Positions 59,401 to 64,000 of a stretch of 64,000 bases of DNA are shown piece by piece. The position numbers and the translations under genes were made by a program. The notes under the pieces were generated by a model, which did not search any database, had not been told where the DNA came from, and worked only from the letters and a program-made list of their open reading frames with translations. Origin of the DNA: Polyodon spathula (taxonomy: Eukaryota > Chordata > Actinopteri > Acipenseriformes > Polyodontidae); assembly GCF_017654505.1 (NCBI RefSeq), contig NC_054547.1:25798975-25862974 (forward strand), given 5' to 3'. Numbering within the stretch: the stretch's first letter is position 1; each line of letters starts with the position of its first letter.

Positions 59401-60120
59401 AACTAACCCCAGTATAGCCTCACCTGAGGCTTGATTTTGGGGATTGCCGCTTCCATCAAAGCCTGGATTTTGGTGACAATGGGTTTCACCCTTCCATTCC
59501 CCATTATAAATCCCAAATATTGCTTCTCTGTCTTGGCAAGCACATATTTTCTCAAGTTAGCTGTCAGCTGGGCTACCCTTAGAGAGTGAAGGACGGCCAT
59601 GATCCTAGCCAAATTCTCTTGCCAGGTGGAACTGTAAATAACCACATTGGGGTTGCCGATATACGATTTTGGTGCATATTCTGTTTTGGCAAATGCACAT
59701 TTTCTCAAGATGTGGCTACCCTTAGAGACTGAAAACCTGCCAGGTGGAACTGTCACATCAGTCTGGATGTAAAACCTGGTCCATCAGTCTGTGAAATGTA
59801 GTAGGCGCACCATGAAGCCCAGACGGCATGGTTATGAAATGAAACAGCACCTCTGATGTTGGAAATGTTGTTTTCTCTCTAGAACTGTGGGTTAATGGGA
59901 TCTGCCAGTATTTCTTAGTCAGGTCCAAAGTGGAGATAAACCTAGCAGTCCCCAGTCTATCTAGAAGCTCATCGACCCGAAGCATGGTCAATAGCTCATC
60001 GACCTGAATTTGTCAATAGCATTTACCTTAAGGAAATCAACGCAGAAGCGGTTGGTGCCATCCTTTCCGGCCACTATCACAATAGGATTGCACCACTCGC
60101 TCCGACTAAACTGCCAGGAA
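59400..60120 (-). pseudogene. Ty3/Gypsy reverse transcriptase remnant
   Basis: Minus-strand pieces in order are SEWCNPIVIVAGKDGTNRFC; VDELLDRLGTARFISTLDLT with motif A Asp present; KYWQIPLTHSSREKTTF; TMPSGLHGAPTTFHRLMDQV; VVIYSSTWQENLARIMAVLH; EKQYLGFIMGNGRVKP; and KIKPQVRL. This is the Ty3/Gypsy pol pattern. The YxDD catalytic box is destroyed: YIGNPN stands where Tyr-x-Asp-Asp belongs. There are frame breaks near 59757 and 59990, and a small local duplication of AGCTCATCGACC near 59965-60005. RNase H and integrase are not present. Inactive. Confidence 0.85.
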
Positions 60121-60442
60121 TAAATTACCATCGGGTCATCACATGGGAGATTTTGAGATTTTCAAGAGAGTCAAAAGGAAGAAAGATACACTGTATCTTT
60201 TTGTTTACTCTCTGTGTAATACTGGAGCAATAATTTTATGAAATATGAAAAAAATATGGCTCACTAATTATTGACCATAATGATTAATTTTCAGATATGC
60301 AGCGGTCATATTGAAAATATTAACCATTTAAATATAAATATAAATATATAGATTTTAATCAGTAGTTCATTACCCACCAATATGTAATTTACAAACCAAG
60401 CATCTGTAAAAGTCTGAATCTTAAAAAATGCTTGTTGGGCAT
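60121..60442. other. No recognised gene
   Basis: AT-rich sequence between the Gypsy remnant and the solo LTR. Confidence 0.55.
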
Positions 60443-60813
60443 TGTGGCAGGCTGGCGAGTGGATAAATAAACACAAAATGAAAGGGCACAAGGGCCAAAA
60501 CAAAACAATTTAAACACAAAGAAAGACAAAAGGCAAAATTTACAAAAATAACAATTTCCAGGCTGGGCAATGCCTTCACTGGATTCAAGCTCTCCAAACA
60601 ACCAAAAAAAAAAAACAACCTGCTTCCTCAGCTCCCTCTCTCCAAATGAGAAGCAGAGGCCTCCTTTTATATCAGGTGGCTGGGCGCTGATTGATCGTTA
60701 ATCAACCTAATCAACTAATCAACCCCAGCCACCTGAACATAATAAACCCAGGCAGGTAGGGGACGTTAACCCCATCTCTGCCAATTTAAAGGGCAGAGCT
60801 TTGCTCTGCCACA
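60443..60813 (-). mobile_element. Solo LTR of the 32491-34494 family
   Basis: On the minus strand it begins TGTGGCAGAGCAAAGC and ends CACTCGCCAGCCTGCCACA, as in the LTRs at 32491 and 34081. It is 371 bases, with deletions in the T-rich middle. The 5-base target duplication GGCAT is perfect (60438-60442 and 60814-60818). Recombination between two LTRs removes the interior and leaves this structure. Confidence 0.95.
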
Positions 60814-60818
60814 GGCAT

Positions 60819-63800
60819 CTTGAAAATAGTGGCCATTTTGAGCAAATACAATTTGGTCCATGTCTAATATTGATAAGTAGGTCAAACGCTTTTAGTATAA
60901 AACCCACAATTTTTCACCATTCTGCTGGATTAAGACAGGTAATCACTCGATTGGCAGCGGAGCTTTACAGCTCCAAGCGGACGAAGGAGCAGACAGACCC
61001 GGGATTCTAGTGCTGAAGACAGGCTACATGACTAATCCTCCCACTCCCTTGCAAAATAAATGTTTTATTTTTTTAAAAAAAAATGTTACTGTAGCTATTT
61101 TAAACTGGGACTGTTTTACTGGATTTTATTGACTTTTACTGTCTGCCTCTTTAGCACCCCACTGGCCTTTTATCTTTGTTTACTTGTTCATATAGTTAAC
61201 CTGCTGCTGGTTTTTGTTCCTTGCACACAGACTGGATTGCCAAAGAGGATATTTTATAGTTGAAAGGAAACGGCGATCTGGACAAAGAAAAGGCTGGGGC
61301 TGGAATTTGGGGTGTTGTGTTTATTTATTTATTTTTAACTTAAACAAAACACCCATTGTTTACATAGTACTGCTAGCGCTGCCTTGTTTTTAGTATTTTA
61401 ATTATAGGTGATTTATTTTTTTTATTTTCATAAAGAGGACCTGTCTCTCTATTTATGTTAGTTATTCATTTGTCTGAAACATTTTATTATGGCCATACCT
61501 GTAACTTTTAAATGTGACTTTATTGTCTGTTTTTCCTAAACTATCACTGGTGGTATTTGCTCTGCTCCCCAGTAAAGAGCTTATGATCGTGAAATAAGTT
61601 TTCCTTGGGTTTAAACTCAGCATGGCATAGTCCTGACTACAGTACATTAGAAAAAAAAAATTCTCAGCCATGTGACATTAGCACTGCATTAACAATGGAA
61701 TGGTTTTGAACAGTACGACAATGGTAGCACAACCAGTATGAGTCACAGGTGGAATGGTTTTCTCCAAGCTTGTGAGTAACCTTGGTTCTCTTCTTCCAGT
61801 GCTTTACCATACATTTACCACACGTGCGCTTTACTTCTACAGTATGGTACTTTGCTGGGGTTTCACTTTGGCATTAGGTCAAACTCCCACAACACATAAT
61901 AATGTATTTGATGATTATGCCATGTGGTACAAGGTGAACATTGGATTATGGCATATGGTACAAGATGAAACAAACCCACTTGACCTTTTGGATGAGACAA
62001 TATACCCTCTTGGTTAGCCATGGATTAACTGAAGAAAGGTGGCGACTGAGGGAGGTGGACGGATTTAAATTTATTGATCGAAAAGAAAGGTAAGCATCAG
62101 GCCAATTTATAAAGGATAATTTTGATTCTTGACAAATTCCTCATTTTAATATGTTGTTTATTTAATTGTCATTTGTTTTTTTTTGTGCCAAATTACACTT
62201 TGTGTTTGGATGGAGTTTTTTGGTTTGTGATACTGTAGTGCAAAAAGCCTTATTTTGTTTTTATCCTTGATATTAACATTGAAATTCTAAAAGTTGTTGT
62301 TTCCCTTGAGTGCCCTTGAATACCTTTACTCCTTGAGATGCCATATGCATCTGTCCTCAAGCAAAGCCGCCACAATCATCTGCAGCTTTACTGCACGGAC
62401 AAGGTTGGGCAAGGGCTACAGAACCCAGCTGTTCCAACAGATAGCCACGTCCTGGTGGGAACCAACTCAATTACAGCATAAATAATTACTCCCTGGAACT
62501 TGAATATATGTTTAATTTTCATCCATTCTGTTAACTAAATTAGTGTGGCAATCTGTATCAAGACTTGTATTCAGGGGGTCTTTTGAGTACAAGGACACCA
62601 GTCGTGTCTTCTGAGGAAATGCTGGAGAACTAGCTCCAGTATTAAATTCAATAAGAGCAACTGAATTGGATTACAAAGACGTTTGAGTCTTTTTAAATGT
62701 AGGTTCCCATGAATTATTGTTGAAGCACTTTCTGTTTCTACAGTAAATAACTATTCTGGGTGTAGCTTAGACACTCTACAAAAATAAAAAATACTATGAA
62801 GCCAATATTAACCTGAGCACTATTTATGTATGTATTTATTTATTTATTTATTTTCCAAACCCTTAATTTGACTGGTTAGTTTTCACTCATATAACCAGTC
62901 AATGTAATTGTCATGCTAATTTAAATTGTTAAATATACTAGTATTGTGTAATACTGTGAAAGCATGGTTAAGCATTGTAAAGCCTGAGGAGGTGTAGTAA
63001 AGCACATTAAAAAACTTGGCAATCCATGGTAAACTATGATAAATGCATAGTATAACCAGAGGAAAACTGCAAAATGGCTGTGGTTGAATTTGAGGGTAAC
63101 ATTAATGCTAACTGTACACAAGAAACACTTTTCATAAACATCAGGTTCATATATGTCAAGGCTCATTTTGTCATGAGTATGCTTGTGTTATTATTTACAG
63201 TTATTTTAACTCCCTGCTGGTTTTTCACTCTGGGAATCTAATAACCCCAGTTTTGAATGAGCCCATCTGATTGTATTCCACCCCTACAGGTCCTTTCCAA
63301 ACACTTTCTTCATAGTAACATTTACTCAAGCACAGACTGATAGAATTTAATACACAGGCAACATCTTTTTAAAGGATTATCTGTAAATAAAAACAGCAGT
63401 GTTTCCTATTTGCTTAGCTTCTTACTAAACTGCGACCAGCCTTGATTTGCTACTGTTGTTGCATCAGGAAGTGGATTGAGGATTACAGATTTTTCAATGC
63501 CCACTACTTCTCCACTGGGAGATGCATTTCACAGTCATGTGTGTGTTTATTGTGTTGCTTGGTAAAAAGACACATTCGAGAAGGATACACATTTCGTTCC
63601 AAAGAGGTTTTTTTAATGCAATACAACTCTGAACACCCTGGTGAGTTTTGTCAAATGTTCACCCCAAATGTATTAACTTTGTAAAGCAAAAAGCTATTAA
63701 TTAAAAGTCTTTTGAATAATTACCTCTGCAACATCAACTGGTTATTTATGGGATTCAACAAATACCATGCATGGTTGCTTGACCAGCAAGTAGCCTTATG

Positions 63801-64000
63801 AAGAGGGACGTGTTTAGCATTCTGTGAGGATTCTGAGAGGTAAAATTTCATTGCAGAGTTGCAGACAGATTTGCAGTGCTAGTGCAAATTTAGTGCAAAT
63901 TTACTCTATTAAACTTTTTGATGTAGGAATATCAATTTTACAACATCGGTTAGAACTAATTTAAAGCTATTAACAAATTGTATATTTGGATATGTACATA
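60819..64000. other. Span without a recognised gene
   Basis: Open frames at 61754-62017, 62294-62485 and 63442-63684 have no recognisable features. An imperfect duplication of GCCATGTGGTACAAGGTGAA and GGCATATGGTACAAGATGAA lies at 61919-61968. A TATT-rich run is at 62828-62852. Confidence 0.5.

Noticed and set aside
61754..62017. 87-codon frame as a membrane-protein exon
   Set aside because: Hydrophobic stretch only; no recognisable family, and the local imperfect duplication suggests noncoding DNA.

Overview
The window looks like intergenic or intronic DNA from a vertebrate, most likely a ray-finned fish. It is AT-rich and full of microsatellites. Coding-looking stretches are short and broken, and every one I can identify belongs to a mobile element or a mobile-element-like multicopy family. 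The mix of CR1/L2-type and Tx1/L1-type LINEs, Tc1, hAT and piggyBac-type DNA transposons, a MIR-like SINE and several TG...CA LTR families fits a fish genome. The style of the LTRs made me think of sturgeon or paddlefish, but that is a memory-based impression and not a demonstration. I recognise no host protein-coding gene, rRNA or tRNA gene, and no CRISPR array.

Layout. 1-120 is a LINE fragment (minus). 552-1010 is a broken piggyBac transposase. 2673-3724 is an LTR with degraded gag-like internal sequence (minus). 6716-8757 is a 5'-truncated CR1/L2-type LINE (minus), with a rearranged relative at 15002-15140. 13560-14080 and 36955-37720 are 3' ends of Tx1/L1-type LINEs. 21459-22143 is an internally deleted Tc1 element with both inverted ends. 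26240-27870 is a hAT transposase pseudogene split by a TTAA-flanked insert. 32491-34494 is a complete but non-autonomous LTR retrotransposon with tRNA-Leu-type primer site, gag-like remnant and no pol. Its solo LTR relative sits at 60443-60813 with a perfect target duplication. 35545-35812 is a MIR-like SINE. 38173-38808 is an inverted pair of LTR-like arms. 40211-40925 is a probable solo LTR. 41911-42961 and 51705-52431 are hAT-type elements, each with a perfect 8-bp target duplication. 43778-47414 is a nest of piggyBac-like MITEs, a 1.13-kb inverted-repeat element and an LTR piece. 48549-49022 and 49979-50459 are a long direct duplication. 55993-57540 and 58262-58580 are two broken genes of one multicopy family, on opposite strands, each touching an L2 LINE scrap. 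58935-60120 is a Ty3/Gypsy reverse transcriptase remnant and LTR-like tail.

The elements do not form a pathway. They are layers of insertions that give a relative order of events: hAT, then the TTAA insert; piggyBac-like MITE, then the 1.13-kb element; family gene, then the L2 piece. The remaining spans hold no gene I can support, and a few look like candidate conserved noncoding elements.
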